Positions 17,701-27,148 are shown, numbered from the stretch's first letter. The stretch: DNA of 64,000 nucleotides from Afifella sp. IM 167 (GCF_020144925.1 NZ_NSLC01000003.1:248001-312000), one strand, 5' to 3'. Translations and numbers: made by a program. The notes: generated by a model not told the origin, from the sequence alone.

Positions 17701-20268
17701 CTCAGGCGAGATGGCTATGACGCTGAAGGCCGCGTCGGAGTTATCGTCCACCTCGCCCTGGAAAGCTGGCCTGATGCCAATGCGCGGGGCGTTGCCCTCG
17801 ACGGGGAGCTTCAGGCTGCGCTCGACGGGGCGGCCACTGGTGTCGACAACCCGGATATTGATCGCCGCCTCAAGGGGCCTGGATGAGACCATTCCGTCGG
17901 GCAATGTCGGGCGGAAATCGAGCCGGCCCTCCCCGTCGGTGACGAGGCCGCCCTGCGGCTCGCGCAGCGTCTGGAATTCCTCGTCGGCTAGCCCGAAGCG
18001 GTAGCCGGGGAAGGCCTCGATCGTGTCGCTGGCGGAAACGATCGCCTCGCCCTCGGCGTCGAGACCGGAGGCGGGCGCGCCGTAGAGGAAGCGCGCCTCG
18101 GCCGTGATCTCGGGCGGGCTTGCCGGATCGATCGCCTGCGCTGCGGTCTGAAGCTCGAAGTCTAGGCGCTCCGGCTCGAAATCCTCCACGAAGAAGCTCG
18201 TCTCGGCCACCGAAGCGCCCTTCGGGTCGGTGTAGATGGCGGCCCGCCACTGTCCGCGCATGGCGTTCGCCGACAGATCGATTTCGGCAAGCGCCCCGCC
18301 GAGGCCTTCATCCTCCAGGAGGATACTTCGATCCTCCTTGCCGTCCGGTCGGAAGAGCTTTGCCGTCAGCGGCAGGTTCGCGATCGCCTCGGAGCGGCCG
18401 TTGCGGGCGAGCGTCGTCAGATAGACCGTTTCGCCGGCGCGGTAGATGCCGCGCTCCGTCGTGGCGAAGACATCGACCGGGCCCGGCGCGGCGCGGCCTT
18501 CGACGCCGCGGTCGGTGAGGTCGAAGGCGGGTTTCGACAGGTCGAGGAAATTGTAGTCGCCCGCATCCGTCTCGGCGACGAGGATCGCCGGCGCCATGCC
18601 GCCGGTGCCGCGCACGAGGCCCGGGGCGAAGCTTGCCTGGCCGGAAGCGTCGGTCGCGGCTTCGGCCAGAACCTCGTTGTTCTTCGCTACGAGGCGGAGC
18701 TTCGCGCCTTCCACGGGCGCGGCCGTACCGAGGGCGCGCAGGCTCGCATGCAGGCCGTCATTGCCCGAGAGCGTGGCGATGCCGAGATCGCTTGCCAGAA
18801 ACCACTGGGTCGCCTCGGGAGTCCAGCTCTCCTGCTCGTTCCGGGCGGAGGCGCGGAGGACGTAGATGCCCGGCTGAAGCGTGGAGACGAGCTCGCCGAT
18901 CGGGATCGCCGTGACGACCTCCCGGTTCAGCGTGTTCTCGACCTCGACGGCGCCTTTCCAGATCTTCTCGCCCTTGGCGTTCTCGATCTCCTCGGCCTGC
19001 CAGTCGCGCAGCTGACTGAGGAAGAGGTCGTCGCGCATCGTGCCGGCGATGCCGCGGTCGGGGATGAAGTAGAGCTCTGCCTCGATCTGGTCCGTATTGA
19101 CCGTGGTGACGGGAAGCGTGGCGCTGCCGCCGGCGGGCACGACATAGGCGTTGCCGGAAAAGCGCGCCGAGGGGGAGCGGTCGCGCACGTAGATGCCGAG
19201 CTCGGCGGTCTTCTGCAGTTCCTCGCCATCGGCGGAGGGCAGGCCGGCGCGGGCACGGATATGGTAGCGGCGGCCATGGGCAACGCCGGAGATGCAGATC
19301 TGCGAACCGGAGGCCTCGACGGAGAGGTTGTCGCCGTTCTCCACGAAGATGAAATCGGCGAGGTCCGTGCGGATCGCGGGCAGGGCGTCGGAGAAATTGA
19401 GGCAGATGCGCGGATTGGCGGCGTCCGAATCGACCTGATGGTCGACAATGCGGAAGCCGTGCTGGGCGAGCGCCTGCTCATAGGCGGCGCGCACATCCGG
19501 CAATTCTTCCAGGGCAAGGCTGCCGCGATAAGCCTTGATCGCCGGCTTCCACTGATCGCGCGCGCCGAGCGAGCGGGCGAGAAGGGCGAGGGCGGCGGCG
19601 CGCTCGCGTGGCGCATCGGCATTGAGATAGGCGTTGACGGCGGCGGCGGTGCGCTCCTCCTCGAGCCGCTGGCGGACCTGCCAGTCGTCGGAATTCGCCT
19701 GTGCGGCGAAGGCGGCCAGCCGCAGCCACAGGTCGGGGCGATCGGGCGCGATGCGCAGTCCCGCCTTCATCCGCTCGGTGGCGAGGAGATAATTGCCGCC
19801 GGCGGCGGCGTTCTCCGCCTCCGCGAGCGTCTGGTCGAGCGAGAAGCCGGAGGGGCCCTCCTTCAGGCTGCCGACGAGCCGGCGCGCCTCGTCGAGGAAG
19901 CCGGCGGGCAGGAAGGAGAGCTCGGCGGTGCGCATTTCCGCCAGCGAGCGGGCATTGACGGCGCTTTCCACGACACGGCCGGAAATGGCGCTGCCGACGG
20001 CGCGCAGCTCGCCGACGCCCTCCTTCAGGAAGCACCAGCCGGCGGAGGTGTTGTAGGTGAAGGCCTTGCAGCGATCATCGGCGAGGCAGGCGGACTTGCA
20101 GGCCGCAAGCCCGACATCCTTCACGACGTCGTAATCGGCGCCGAAATAATCGGCGCCCTCCGTGACGAGAAGGTTCTTTTCGGCCGCGGCGGGCGGGGAG
20201 AAGAAGGCGGCGGAAAGGGCGAGGATGCCGGCGCATGCCGCCGACAGAATGGACGTTCCGGTGCGCAT
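14800..20268 (-). CDS. Bacterial alpha-2-macroglobulin with N-terminal PAN/Apple domain
   Basis: The 1822-residue secreted protein is a thioester protease trap of the YfhM/ECAM type. After a signal peptide ending near PPAAAEKN comes a PAN/Apple-like module (CKSACLADDRCKAFTYNT ... WCFLKEG), then a helical region, the MG beta-sandwich domains, and the thioester motif Y-G-C-A-E-Q with the reactive Cys at about residue 1374, inside the alpha/alpha complement-like domain. The lipobox cysteine that tethers E. coli YfhM is absent, so this form may be free in the periplasm. The start ATG follows GGGAGCG; the 14-residue extension would mask the signal. It is co-directional with pbpC. Confidence 0.93.
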   Translation of the reverse strand: MRTGTSILSAACAGILALSAAFFSPPAAAEKNLLVTEGADYFGADYDVVKDVGLAACKSACLADDRCKAFTYNTSAGWCFLKEGVGELRAVGSAISGRVVESAVNARSLAEMRTAELSFLPAGFLDEARRLVGSLKEGPSGFSLDQTLAEAENAAAGGNYLLATERMKAGLRIAPDRPDLWLRLAAFAAQANSDDWQVRQRLEEERTAAAVNAYLNADAPRERAAALALLARSLGARDQWKPAIKAYRGSLALEELPDVRAAYEQALAQHGFRIVDHQVDSDAANPRICLNFSDALPAIRTDLADFIFVENGDNLSVEASGSQICISGVAHGRRYHIRARAGLPSADGEELQKTAELGIYVRDRSPSARFSGNAYVVPAGGSATLPVTTVNTDQIEAELYFIPDRGIAGTMRDDLFLSQLRDWQAEEIENAKGEKIWKGAVEVENTLNREVVTAIPIGELVSTLQPGIYVLRASARNEQESWTPEATQWFLASDLGIATLSGNDGLHASLRALGTAAPVEGAKLRLVAKNNEVLAEAATDASGQASFAPGLVRGTGGMAPAILVAETDAGDYNFLDLSKPAFDLTDRGVEGRAAPGPVDVFATTERGIYRAGETVYLTTLARNGRSEAIANLPLTAKLFRPDGKEDRSILLEDEGLGGALAEIDLSANAMRGQWRAAIYTDPKGASVAETSFFVEDFEPERLDFELQTAAQAIDPASPPEITAEARFLYGAPASGLDAEGEAIVSASDTIEAFPGYRFGLADEEFQTLREPQGGLVTDGEGRLDFRPTLPDGMVSSRPLEAAINIRVVDTSGRPVERSLKLPVEGNAPRIGIRPAFQGEVDDNSDAAFSVIAISPEGERIAAEDLTWTLSKVDRDYQWYRSNGEWNYEVLETRRHVSDGTARVGVEAPAAISAPVEWGKYEIEVASKSGDLLPASFTFEAGWYAAPKTLETPEFLKLSLDKERYRIGETAVVHLEPRFAGIAQVMVIDDRLIATKSVEVSEGSAEIELPVTEDWGPGAYVTAALYRPMDIAEKRMPARALGLSWASVENEAQRLNVSLEAPSEAKPRGTFAASISIAGLAEGDEAYVTLAAVDLGILNLTGFETPDPEAFYLGQRRLGMEIRDVYSALIDRFAGAPGRVRTGGDAALARFEGPAPTEELVAWHSSVVRLGPDGKASFDVPVGDFNGTVRLMALAWSEKGVGHGEKDVLVRDPVVVSAALPRFMAPGDTSRIALDIAHAEGPAGEVSVTVTSSDENVVRPASAPLTTELAEGGREQLLVPLDAIAEGDATLSVALTTPAGEVLEKSLALTVRDGEPEILRTSFISLAPGSSVDLDGSILDGLKPGSAGLRVSAYGAGRLDVPAILRKLDRYPYGCAEQLTSRALPLVYLNEVSDALGMARDKAADERIEKAIEGVLAYQSSSGSFGLWRPGSDDLWLDSYVTDFLSRARRAGYTVPETAFSIALDNLKNRIAYAPDFSDAGEDIAYALYVLAENGRAAIGDLRYYAETKLDDFVTPLAKAQIGAALALYGDRSLSSSIFSRAVSDLRGVNDEGFRFDYGSRLRDGAAILTLASESDIDSVDLPLLASFVADERQAQSRTSTQEDAWSLLAANALMKGAVRPELSVGGERFDGPMSKKVDEAAIRAGLSVENRGAAPVDVAISATGRSLTSEPASGNGYMIERATYTLQGEPVDPANVAQGDRLVVVLTVTADAAGSGNLILDDPLPAGFEIDNPNILRGGDVGALDWLDLSTEPAHTEFRADRFIAAMERSQSNATRFSLAYVVRAVSPGDFAHPAATIEDMYRPELRARTNSGRVHVEGPLR

Positions 20269-20372
20269 CTGACGCTCCCAGTTGAACCGCCCCACCCCGG
20301 CGCGGACCATACTGGGCGAGGCGGGGGCGGTAAAGGCGGATCGGGTTTCGGGCGGCGAAAGGCGGGTTGGGC

Positions 20373-21041
20373 TCAGGCGCGGGCGCCGTCGGGCAGCTGC
20401 GTCCAGTAGTCGCGATCCATATGGGCGACGCCGTCCTCCAGGCGGTCGATGACCTCGGCGAGCGAGACGTCGACGGCATGCAGGTAATCCGCCCAGTCGC
20501 GGAAATGCTGCAGCTCGGCCTTGCCGTCGCTGATTCCCTTGAGCGCGATGGTGGGGATGGCGAAGAGGTGGCCGGCGCGCATCACGGCAAAGCCCTCCAT
20601 GTCGACCATCTCGGCGTCGATGGCGTCGTAGGCCGCGCCGGAGACGATGTTGGAGCCGGTGGAAAGGCGTGCCGCCTCGACCCCCGATATCTGCTGGGGG
20701 ATCGCCACCTCGGCCGGCAGATTGAGGAACGGCGTGCGGCCCTTCTCGAAGCCGAGCGGCGAGGCGTCCATGTCGCGGAAGGAGATGGCGCTCGCCTGGT
20801 AGACCTCGCCCTGTTCCAGGAGCCGGGAGCCGGCGCTGCCGATCGAGACGAGAAGGTCGGGCTTGTCTTCCGCGCCGAGCCGCGAAAGCCAGGCGGCGGT
20901 GCCGATACCCGCCTCGACGGGGCCGACGCCGGTGATCAGCGGGTGGATGCGCGCCTTCAGTTCGGGCCCGTATTCCTGCACCGTGGCCATGACAAAGAGG
21001 AGGCGAAAGCCCCCCACGGTCTCGATCCTGGCGTCTGCCAC
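20373..21041 (-). CDS. mtnN: 5'-methylthioadenosine/S-adenosylhomocysteine nucleosidase
   Basis: The 222-residue enzyme of the PNP/UDP phosphorylase family hydrolyses MTA and SAH to adenine and the thioribosyl product, clearing SAM by-products including those of polyamine synthesis. Signs are the phosphorylase-like TGVGPVEAGIGTAAWLSRL, the VSIGSAGS loop, the purine-contact motif VDMEGFAVMRA and the catalytic region KGISDGKAE with the Asp of the SD pair. The GTG start has GGGGGAC eight bases upstream. It lies 104 bases before the macroglobulin gene on the same strand and is divergent from glcB. Assignment to MTA/SAH rather than another nucleoside is by family resemblance. Confidence 0.85.
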   Translation of the reverse strand: MADARIETVGGFRLLFVMATVQEYGPELKARIHPLITGVGPVEAGIGTAAWLSRLGAEDKPDLLVSIGSAGSRLLEQGEVYQASAISFRDMDASPLGFEKGRTPFLNLPAEVAIPQQISGVEAARLSTGSNIVSGAAYDAIDAEMVDMEGFAVMRAGHLFAIPTIALKGISDGKAELQHFRDWADYLHAVDVSLAEVIDRLEDGVAHMDRDYWTQLPDGARA

Positions 21042-21168
21042 CCTATGTCCCCCGTCTCCGTTAGCCTTTCCGACAGTTTGACAGGAAAGGCGTTTCCCTT
21101 AATCACGGCTCCAACATTATGCACCCCGGCATGGCAATCTGCCACGGGGACCAACGAGGGGAAGCGTC

Positions 21169-23346
21169 ATGAGCGATCGCGTCGATGCCGGCGGCCTGAA
21201 GGTGGCCCGCCCGCTCCACGATTTCATCAACAATGAAGCACTGCCGGGCACGGGTATCCGTCCCGAGCATTTCTGGGAGGCGTTTGCCGGGATCGTTCGG
21301 GACCTGACGCCGAAGAACCGCCAGCTCCTCGCCGTCCGCGAGGACATGCAGGAAAAGATCGACGAATGGCACCGCGCCCGGCGCGGCAAGGGCTTCTCGC
21401 TGGAGGCGTACAAGGAGTTTCTCTCCCAGATCGGCTACATCGTGCCGGCGGGCGAGGTCTTCTCCGTGGAGACCGACAACGTCGATCCGGAGATCACCAC
21501 GATCGCCGGCCCGCAGCTCGTCGTTCCCGTGTCCAATGCGCGCTACGCACTCAATGCGGCGAATGCCCGCTGGGGCTCGCTCTACGACGCGCTCTACGGC
21601 ACCGACGTCATTCCCGACAACGATGGTGCCGAGCGCGGCTCGAGCTACAATCCGAAGCGCGGCGAGAAGGTGATCGCCTGGGGCCGCGATTTCCTCGACG
21701 AGAACTTTCCGCTCAACGGCGACAGCTGGCGCCATGTCGCCTCCTTCGCGGTGGAGGAGGGGCGCCTGCGCGTCGCCGGCCATCACGGCAGCAATGCCTG
21801 GCTGAAGATCGCCGACCAGTTCGAGGGCTTTCGCGGCCCGGCCGACAAGCCGGAGGCGATCCTCCTCGTCAACCACCACATGCATGCCGAGATCGTCATC
21901 GACCGGGCGCATCCGATCGGGCGCACCGACACGGCCGGCATTGCCGACATCGTGCTGGAATCGGCCGTCACCACCATCCAGGACTGCGAGGATTCCGTCG
22001 CCGCCGTCGACGGCGAGGACAAGACGCTCGTCTATCGCAACTGGCTCGGGCTGATGGACGGCACCCTCACCGCCACCTTCCAGAAGGGCGGCGAGCAGGT
22101 GGAGCGCCGGCTGGAGGAAGACCGGCACTACACCGCGCCGGACGGTTCCGGCTTCAGCCTGCCCGGCCGGGCGCTGATGCTGGTGCGCAATGTCGGGCAT
22201 CTGATGACCACGCCGGCGATCCTCGACGAGAGCGGCGAGGAGGTCTTCGAGGGCCTTCTCGACGCCATGGTCACCTCCATGATCGCCCTTCACGATGTCG
22301 GCCCGAACGGGCGCGGCGCCAACAGCCGCACGGGCTCGGTCTACATCGTCAAGCCGAAGATGCACGGGCCGGACGAGGTCGCCTTCTCCAACGAGATTTT
22401 CGGCCGCGTCGAAGATGCGCTCGGCATGCCCCGCTACACGCTGAAGATGGGCATCATGGACGAGGAGCGCCGTACCACGGTCAACCTCAAGGAATGCATC
22501 CGCGCCGCCAAGAACCGCGTCGTCTTCATCAATACGGGCTTCCTCGACCGCACCGGCGACGAGATCCACACCTCGATGGAAGCCGGACCGATGATCCGCA
22601 AGGGCGACATGAAGGAAGCGGCCTGGATCAAGGCCTATGAGGACTGGAACGTCGATGCGGGCCTTGCCTGCGGGCTGCGCGGCAAGGCGCAGATCGGCAA
22701 GGGCATGTGGGCGATGCCCGACCTGATGGCCGACATGCTGAAGCAGAAGATCGGCCACCCGATGGCCGGCGCCAACTGCGCCTGGGTGCCTTCGCCGACG
22801 GCGGCGACGCTGCACGCCATCCACTACCACAAGGTGGACGTGCTGGAGCGCCAGGAGGCGCTGAAGAAGCGCGCCAAGGCGAAGCTGGAGGACATCCTTT
22901 CGATCCCGCTCGCCGAGCGGCCGAACTGGACGCCCGAGCAGATCCAGGCCGAGCTCGACAACAACGCCCAGGGCATCCTCGGCTACGTCGTGCGCTGGAT
23001 CGACCAGGGGGTGGGCTGCTCCAAGGTGCCGGACATCAACGATGTCGGACTGATGGAGGACCGGGCGACGCTGCGCATTTCCTCCCAGCACATGGCGAAC
23101 TGGCTCTATCATGGCGTCGTCAGCGAGGAGCAGGTCGAAGAGACCTTCGAGCGCATGGCCAAGGTCGTCGACCGCCAGAACGAGGGGGACCCGTCCTACC
23201 GGCCGATGTCGGAAGACTATACGGCGAGCGTCGCCTTCCAGGGCGCCAAGGATCTGGTGTTCAAGGGACGCGAGCAGCCCTCGGGCTATACCGAGCCCAT
23301 CCTGCACCGGCGCCGGGCCGAGGCGAAGGCGAAGCACGCCGGCTAG
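21169..23346 (+). CDS. glcB: Malate synthase G
   Basis: The 725-residue monomeric malate synthase condenses glyoxylate with acetyl-CoA in the glyoxylate bypass and in glycolate use. Length fits isoform G. Visible features are the long inserted beta domain (about 135-260), the Mg-binding and catalytic region [10 protein letters not shown] ... [18 protein letters not shown], the TIM-barrel segment [17 protein letters not shown] and the C-terminal plug with [18 protein letters not shown] 21169 follows GAGGGGAAGC. Isocitrate lyase is not in the window. A perfect hairpin 20 bases after the stop probably ends the transcript. Confidence 0.96.
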   Translation: MSDRVDAGGLKVARPLHDFINNEALPGTGIRPEHFWEAFAGIVRDLTPKNRQLLAVREDMQEKIDEWHRARRGKGFSLEAYKEFLSQIGYIVPAGEVFSVETDNVDPEITTIAGPQLVVPVSNARYALNAANARWGSLYDALYGTDVIPDNDGAERGSSYNPKRGEKVIAWGRDFLDENFPLNGDSWRHVASFAVEEGRLRVAGHHGSNAWLKIADQFEGFRGPADKPEAILLVNHHMHAEIVIDRAHPIGRTDTAGIADIVLESAVTTIQDCEDSVAAVDGEDKTLVYRNWLGLMDGTLTATFQKGGEQVERRLEEDRHYTAPDGSGFSLPGRALMLVRNVGHLMTTPAILDESGEEVFEGLLDAMVTSMIALHDVGPNGRGANSRTGSVYIVKPKMHGPDEVAFSNEIFGRVEDALGMPRYTLKMGIMDEERRTTVNLKECIRAAKNRVVFINTGFLDRTGDEIHTSMEAGPMIRKGDMKEAAWIKAYEDWNVDAGLACGLRGKAQIGKGMWAMPDLMADMLKQKIGHPMAGANCAWVPSPTAATLHAIHYHKVDVLERQEALKKRAKAKLEDILSIPLAERPNWTPEQIQAELDNNAQGILGYVVRWIDQGVGCSKVPDINDVGLMEDRATLRISSQHMANWLYHGVVSEEQVEETFERMAKVVDRQNEGDPSYRPMSEDYTASVAFQGAKDLVFKGREQPSGYTEPILHRRRAEAKAKHAG

Positions 23347-23366
23347 GCCGTCCCGCATTCAAGCAG

Positions 23367-23397
23367 GCACGCCGGTTCGCCGATGAAACCGGCGTGC
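23367..23397 (+). terminator. Stem-loop after glcB
   Basis: GCACGCCGGTT (23367-23377) pairs perfectly with AACCGGCGTGC (23387-23397), an 11-bp stem with a 9-base loop. The following bases ATTTGAAG are only weakly T-rich, so termination may need Rho. Confidence 0.5.
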
Positions 23398-23446
23398 ATT
23401 TGAAGTGTTCGATCTGCCTGAGTAAGAGGGCAGGGAGAATTCCGGC

Positions 23447-23962
23447 TTGGAAGGCATGCTCGAGGGGCTCTGGCAAGTCGCGGAGCCGACGCATCTGCCG
23501 ATGAGCGCGATCGCCGGCCGGCTGGCGCTTGCCGCGCTCCTCGGCTCGCTGCTCGGCTTCGAGCGGGAATGGCGCGACAAGCCGGCGGGCCTTCGCACCC
23601 ATATGGTGACTGCGCTCGCAGCGGCGACGTTTGCCGTCCTATCCTGCGAACTGATCGAAGCCTACCGCGATGCGAGCGACGTCGTGCGCTCCGATCCGAT
23701 TCGCCTCATCGAGGCGGTCACGAGCGGCGTGGCCTTTCTTGCCGCCGGCGTCATCCTGCATGCGCGCGGCCATGTGAGCGGGCTGACGACCGGAGCCGGC
23801 ATGTGGCTCGCCGGCGCGATCGGCACGGCGGTGGGGCTTGGCCATGGCCTGATCGCGGCGCTCGCCACCGCCATCGGCCTGTTCATCATCATTGTGCTTC
23901 GGAATGTCTCGGCGGCCGTGTCGGAGGAGAACGGCGGCAAGGGTCGGGACGGGGTGTCCTGA
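23447..23962 (+). CDS. MgtC/SapB family membrane protein
   Basis: The 171-residue inner-membrane protein has about four hydrophobic segments and the MgtC-family signature GFEREWRDKPAGLRTHMVTALAA (split here as GFEREWRDKPAGLRTH then MVTALAA) plus the later GVAFLAAGVILHARG and TTGAGMWLAGAIGTAVGLG. MgtC proteins act in adaptation to low Mg2+ and in modulation of the ATP synthase in some pathogens; for environmental bacteria the role is unclear. The TTG at 23447 has AGGGAG ten bases upstream; the ATG at 23456 is an equally plausible start. It ends at a bidirectional terminator shared with the convergent ABC cluster. Confidence 0.88.
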   Translation: MEGMLEGLWQVAEPTHLPMSAIAGRLALAALLGSLLGFEREWRDKPAGLRTHMVTALAAATFAVLSCELIEAYRDASDVVRSDPIRLIEAVTSGVAFLAAGVILHARGHVSGLTTGAGMWLAGAIGTAVGLGHGLIAALATAIGLFIIIVLRNVSAAVSEENGGKGRDGVS

Positions 23963-23974
23963 GGCCTCACGAAA

Positions 23975-23998
23975 AAGGGGAGGCCGGAGCCTCCCCTT
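23975..23998. terminator. Bidirectional terminator between mgtC-like gene and ABC cluster
   Basis: AAGGGGAGGC and GCCTCCCCTT form a 10-bp perfect stem around CGGA, with A-rich sequence on the left and T-rich on the right, so it can serve both convergent transcripts. Confidence 0.75.
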
Positions 23999-24031
23999 CG
24001 ATTTCCGGCAAGGGGACGGAAGCCTTTCGGC

Positions 24032-25021
24032 TCACATCTCCTTCATCTTGTCGGTGACGGCCGTGGTCGTGGCGCCTTCCGGCTCCTTGGTGATGACCGG
24101 GTCGGAGCCGCCTTCCAGCAGCGTCTTCACGGTGCGCTGGTAATCGTCCATGTCGAGCGTGCCGTCGGAGCCTTCCGTCAGCTTGTTGATCTCGCCCATC
24201 ATGCGCTTCTGGTGCTTTTCGGTCTGGGCGCCGGTCTCGTCGTTCTCCAGAACGATCTCGGCGGCCTCGTCCGGGTGCTCGCGGGCATAGTCCCAGCCCT
24301 GCATGGAGGCCTTCACGAAGCGGGCCATCTTGTCGACGAAGGCCTCGTCCTTGAGGCTGTCTTCGAGGACATAGAGGCCGTCCTCCAGCGTGGCGACGCC
24401 CTGATCCTCGTATTTGAAGACGACGAGCTCGTCCTCCGGGATGCCGGCGTCGATGACCTGCCAGTATTCGTTGTAGGTCATCGTGGAGATGCAGTCGGCC
24501 TGCTTCTGCAGCAGCGGATCGACGTTGAAGCCCTGCTTGATGACCGTGACGCCGTCATCGCCGCCGGTGGTCGGGATGCCGAGATGGCTCATCCAGGACA
24601 GGAACGGATATTCGTTGCCGAAGAACCAGACGCCGAGAGTCTTGCCCTTGAAGTCCTCCGGGCTCTCGATGCCCGTCTCCTTGCGGCAGGTCAGCATCAT
24701 GCCCGACTTGGCGAAGGGCTGGGCGATGTTGACGAGCGCCAGCCCCTTCTCGCGGGCGGCGAGCGCGGCCGGCATCCAGTCGACGATGACATCGGCGCCG
24801 CCGCCGGCGATCACCTGCTCGGGGGCGATGTCCGGGCCGCCGGGCTTGATCTCCACGTCGAGACCGGCCTCGTCGTAGAAGCCCTTTTCCTGGGCGACGT
24901 AATAGCCGGCGAACTGGGCCTGCGTGACCCATTTCAGCTGCAGGACGACCTCGTCCGCGGCCGCGGCCGGTCCCGCGGCAAGGCCCGCCGAAAGCGCCAG
25001 AGCTGCCAATACCTTCTTCAT
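24032..25021 (-). CDS. NMT1/THI5-like ABC substrate-binding protein, probable pyrimidine importer
   Basis: The 329-residue periplasmic binding protein has a clear signal peptide (MKKVLAALALSAGLAAG ending AAAADE). The mature N-terminus VVLQLKWVTQAQFAGYYVAQ is the THI5/ThiY-like signature, followed by EKGFYDEAGLDVEIKPGG. Relatives bind pyrimidines, formylaminopyrimidine or riboflavin-like ligands. Location in the dihydropyrimidinase/PreTA/RutR region makes a pyrimidine or hydantoin-type substrate most likely, which is inference. The gene comes last in the minus-strand cluster after its two permeases. ATG 25021 follows GAGAGGGAG. Confidence 0.9.
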   Translation of the reverse strand: MKKVLAALALSAGLAAGPAAAADEVVLQLKWVTQAQFAGYYVAQEKGFYDEAGLDVEIKPGGPDIAPEQVIAGGGADVIVDWMPAALAAREKGLALVNIAQPFAKSGMMLTCRKETGIESPEDFKGKTLGVWFFGNEYPFLSWMSHLGIPTTGGDDGVTVIKQGFNVDPLLQKQADCISTMTYNEYWQVIDAGIPEDELVVFKYEDQGVATLEDGLYVLEDSLKDEAFVDKMARFVKASMQGWDYAREHPDEAAEIVLENDETGAQTEKHQKRMMGEINKLTEGSDGTLDMDDYQRTVKTLLEGGSDPVITKEPEGATTTAVTDKMKEM

Positions 25022-25052
25022 ACCGTTCTCCCTCTCTTTTGGGGCGCCCGCC

Positions 25053-26210
25053 TCAATGTCGATAGGACGGGTGCCAGAATGTGAAGGCGCGCTCGATCAT
25101 GGCGACGATGCCGTAGAAGAGCGAGCCGGCGATGGCCGCGACGGTGATCTCGGCCCAGACCATGCCGATGTTCATCCGTCCGACTTCGGTGGAAATCCTG
25201 AAGCCCATGCCGACGATGGGCGTGCCGAAGAACTCGGCCACGATCGCGCCGATCAGGGCGAGGGTCGAGTTGATCTTCAGCGCGTTGAAGATGAAGGGGA
25301 GCGCTGCCGGCAGGCGCAGCTTGACCAGCGACTGGGCATGGGTGGCGGCGTAGGTGCGCATCAGGTCGCGCTCCATTCCGCCGGCCGCCGAGAGCCCGGA
25401 GACCGTGTTCACCAGCATCGGGAAGAAGGTCATGACGACGACGACCGCGGCCTTGGACGGCCAGTCGAAGCCGAACCACATGACCATGATCGGGGCGATG
25501 CCGATGATCGGCAGGGCCGAGACCATGTTGCCGACCGGCAGGAGGCCGCGCCTGAGGAAGGGCACCCGGTCGACGAGAAGCGCCACGAGGAAGCCGGAAC
25601 CGCAGCCCATGACATAGCCGGCGATGACGGCCTTCAGGAAGGTCTGGCGGAAATCGGCCCAGAGGATGTCGAGCGAGGAGGCGAAGCGCACCGCGATGTC
25701 GCTCGGCGGCGGCAGGAGCACCGTCGGCACGCCGGCGCCGCGCACGATGCATTCCCAAAGGATGAGGAGCCACAGACCGAAGACGACCGGCACGGAGAGC
25801 GAAATGAGACGGGCGCGCAAAGACCCGCTGCCGGCGCGATGGGCGAGGCCGCGCATCATCTGCACGGCCATCACGCCGGCGGAGGCGAGCAGCAGCCAGT
25901 AGCCGAGGCTCGCTTTTCCCTCGACGGGGGACAGATTGGCCAGGATCAGCAGGAAGGCGGCGATGGTGACCGCGCCGACCAGGACAAGGCGCAGCGCGGG
26001 CGGGCGCGGAATGCCGAGCGCCGGAATGATGAGAAGGAGCGCCGCGGCAAGGAGCGAGGAGCCGGCGACGATGCTGCCGCCGGTCGCCACGGGCATTGGA
26101 ATGGCCGTGAAGGCGAGGAGCGCCGCCGGATAGGCGAGGACCGGCGCGCGCGCCGGCGTCAGCGGACCGGTGCTGGAGCCTGTCGCCATGTCGGCCGCCG
26201 CCCCGTTCAT
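25053..26210 (-). CDS. ABC transporter permease (second subunit) with extended N-terminus
   Basis: The 385-residue inner-membrane permease has an N-terminal block of about four extra hydrophobic segments (residues 25-140) before the usual six-segment BPD_transp_1 core, whose docking loop reads DLMRTYAATHAQSLVKLRLP. The ATG at 26210 overlaps the TGA of the preceding permease (ATGA), so the two are translationally coupled and likely form a heterodimeric channel. The additional membrane segments are longer than in SsuC/ThiX-type permeases and are seen in pyrimidine-cluster permeases of this kind by impression only. Confidence 0.88.
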   Translation of the reverse strand: MNGAAADMATGSSTGPLTPARAPVLAYPAALLAFTAIPMPVATGGSIVAGSSLLAAALLLIIPALGIPRPPALRLVLVGAVTIAAFLLILANLSPVEGKASLGYWLLLASAGVMAVQMMRGLAHRAGSGSLRARLISLSVPVVFGLWLLILWECIVRGAGVPTVLLPPPSDIAVRFASSLDILWADFRQTFLKAVIAGYVMGCGSGFLVALLVDRVPFLRRGLLPVGNMVSALPIIGIAPIMVMWFGFDWPSKAAVVVVMTFFPMLVNTVSGLSAAGGMERDLMRTYAATHAQSLVKLRLPAALPFIFNALKINSTLALIGAIVAEFFGTPIVGMGFRISTEVGRMNIGMVWAEITVAAIAGSLFYGIVAMIERAFTFWHPSYRH

Positions 26211-27148
26211 TCGGCGATCCCCATGCGCTTCAGCACCAGACGGTCGGCGAAGCCGACGATGGTGACGAGGATCGCGGCCATGAAGGCGGCGACGAGGAGC
26301 GCCGACCAGATCTGCACGGTCTGGCCATAGTAGGAGCCGGCGAGGAGCCGGGCCCCGAGCCCGGCCCTGGCGCCGGTCGGCAGTTCGCCGACGATGGCGC
26401 CGACGAGCGATATGGCAATCGCGACCTTCAGCGAGGCGAAGAGGAAGGGCATGGCCGAGGGCAGGCGCAGCTTGACGAGCGTCTGCCAGTTGCTCGCCGA
26501 ATAGGTGCGCATCAGGTCGAGGAGCATCGGATCGGGGGAACGCAGCCCCTTCACCATGCCGACCGCGACCGGGAAGAAGGCGAGATAGGCCGAAACCGTG
26601 CCCTTGGCGAAGATCGGTGCGACATCGAGCGAGCCGAGCACGACGACGATCATCGGCGCGATCGCCAGGATAGGGATCGTCTGCGAGGTGATGATCCAGG
26701 GCATCAGGCTGCGGTCGAGGGTCCTGGAATAGACGATGCCGACGGCGAGCACGATGCCGAGAAGGACGCCGATGCCGAAGCCGGTCAGCGTCGAGGAGAG
26801 GGTGACCCAGCCATGATAGACGAGGCTCCGCTTGGAGGTCGGGTTCATGGCGAAGGTGGTCTTCCAGATCTCCGCCGCGACCTGATGGGGGGCGGGCAGG
26901 ACCGGCCGCTCCTGCGCCCAGGTGGCGCCCATGAAATCCGTGACCGAGCGCTCGATTTCGGCGCGCCGGTCGCGGTCGATCTGTTGCGGGGCGTTGAGGT
27001 AGACCGCGCCCGCGTACCAGAGGATGACAAGCGCGGCGAGGACGGTGAGCACCGGGCCCGTCTTTCCTGCAAAGATGCGCTGGACGAATATGCGCGGCGA
27101 CAGGCCGACGCCGCCGCCGGGCTCCGCGATGGGCGCAGTGGAGCTCAT
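26207..27148 (-). CDS. ABC transporter permease (first subunit)
   Basis: This 313-residue permease has one N-terminal hydrophobic segment near residues 30-50, a periplasmic stretch of about 65 residues (LNAPQQIDRDRRAEIERSV onward) and five to six further segments. The docking loop is DLMRTYSASNWQTLVKLRLP, nearly identical to that of the second permease, which suggests an old duplication. It starts 18 bases after the ATPase stop and ends in an ATGA overlap with the second permease. Confidence 0.9.
   Translation of the reverse strand: MSSTAPIAEPGGGVGLSPRIFVQRIFAGKTGPVLTVLAALVILWYAGAVYLNAPQQIDRDRRAEIERSVTDFMGATWAQERPVLPAPHQVAAEIWKTTFAMNPTSKRSLVYHGWVTLSSTLTGFGIGVLLGIVLAVGIVYSRTLDRSLMPWIITSQTIPILAIAPMIVVVLGSLDVAPIFAKGTVSAYLAFFPVAVGMVKGLRSPDPMLLDLMRTYSASNWQTLVKLRLPSAMPFLFASLKVAIAISLVGAIVGELPTGARAGLGARLLAGSYYGQTVQIWSALLVAAFMAAILVTIVGFADRLVLKRMGIAE

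Noticed and set aside
18748-20409. 553-codon plus-strand ORF opposite the macroglobulin gene
   Set aside because: Low-complexity Gly/Ala/Arg/Asp composition typical of an antisense frame in high-GC DNA; the opposite strand has a clear signal peptide and PAN domain.
24032-25021. Thiamine-precursor transport with a TPP riboswitch
   Set aside because: The binding protein is THI5-like, but no TPP riboswitch motif or thiamine gene is nearby; the pyrimidine-catabolic neighbours fit better.
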